Below, in pieces: positions 63,779 to 64,000 of a stretch of 64,000 nt of DNA (positions are counted from its first letter, which is position 1; the number at the start of each line of letters is the position of its first letter). The notes beneath the pieces were generated by a model. It ran no database searches. It saw nothing but the letters and a program-made list of their open reading frames with translations, and had not been told where the DNA came from. This stretch comes from CAZWSC01 sp964636385. Its GTDB lineage: Bacteria; Eisenbacteria; RBG-16-71-46; CAIMUX01. Made by a program: the position numbers and the translations under genes. The stretch is taken from the NCBI GenBank assembly GCA_964636385.1, contig CAZWSC010000096.1:62001-126000 (forward strand), in the 5' to 3' direction.

Positions 63779-64000
63779 ATGGAAGCAGTAACAATAGTCG
63801 TGCTGGTAATCTGCGGCGTCGCTCTGGTCATTCTGACGGTCTATCTTGCGCGCATGGCTTCCCAGTTGATCCGGACCGGCGCCGCGCTGGAAAAGCTGGC
63901 CCGGTCCCTCGATGACAGCACCCTGCCGCGTCTGGACGGTGTTCTCGATGAGGCCAGGGAGCAGCTGACCCACGTGCGGGCTGTGGCCGAGGCGGCCCAC
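63779..64000 (+). CDS. DUF948-like membrane/coiled-coil protein, cut by the window edge
   Basis: The first 74 codons of a gene that runs past the right end. It starts MEAVTIVVLVICGVALVILTVYLARMA, one membrane helix at residues 4-24, followed by a helical amphipathic stretch (GAALEKLARSLDD, then EAREQLTHVRAVAEAA). This is the arrangement of DUF948/YtxH-type stress-associated proteins. AAGGA stands about ten bases before the ATG. Length and family need the missing part. Confidence 0.7.
   Translation, partial: MEAVTIVVLVICGVALVILTVYLARMASQLIRTGAALEKLARSLDDSTLPRLDGVLDEAREQLTHVRAVAEAAH

Overview
The window is high-G+C, densely coded bacterial chromosome with no phage, insertion sequence, rRNA or CRISPR array. 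Gene content points to an uncultivated or poorly studied lineage of the FCB group (Eisenbacteria, Krumholzibacteria, Fermentibacteria or Latescibacteria-like). Three things suggest this: two secreted proteases end in FlgD-like/type IX-like sorting domains, the ATPase is a V-type operon carrying a DUF2764 gene, and metabolism includes an aldehyde:ferredoxin oxidoreductase. This placement is inference from gene content; no rRNA is present to prove it. Non-ATG starts are frequent (TTG for hflC-like, zur-like, glgB, cysE; GTG for the symporter, znuC, atpI, copA).

Layout. 1-6.4 kb: a sodium:solute symporter (cut by the left edge) coupled to a CBM9-like secreted protein, diverging from a GH20 hexosaminidase, a glycine-rich envelope protein and an AOR-family enzyme. 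6.6-12.4 kb: initiator tRNA with its own promoter, eno-ftsB, a small membrane protein, and an M42 peptidase-sppA operon. 12.5-17.3 kb: a giant secreted gluzincin metalloprotease. 17.6-26.6 kb: the most unusual block. A zinc module (Fur-family regulator, znuA, znuC, znuB) is followed on the same strand by an efflux-type permease fused to an HflK-like SPFH domain, then separate HflC-like and HflK-like proteins and an MFS transporter.

27.2-31.1 kb: a glycogen branching enzyme with a long basic N-terminal extension, and a DUF418 membrane protein. 31.5-38.7 kb: a seven-gene V-ATPase operon (E, DUF2764, A, B, D, I, K) whose K subunit keeps the residues of the sodium-binding site. 38.9-44.7 kb: nagB, fabH, a copper-type P1B ATPase and a class V aminotransferase. 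44.8-55.8 kb: a long minus-strand run with an ECF-like sigma factor plus Ser/Thr kinase, mfd, an MBL-fold hydrolase, cysE-cysK, a glycosyltransferase-methyltransferase fusion and a secreted cupin. 55.9-64 kb: a second glycosyltransferase fusion, an SDR, a Tat-signal AmrS-like radical SAM enzyme, a membrane spermidine-synthase-like protein, a secreted trypsin-like protease, and the start of a DUF948-like gene at the right edge.

Taken together the genes suggest an envelope-rich, possibly sodium-cycling heterotroph that scavenges amino sugars and peptides and controls metals tightly. The best candidate for an undescribed system is the permease-SPFH / HflC / HflK / MFS cluster beside the zinc uptake operon.
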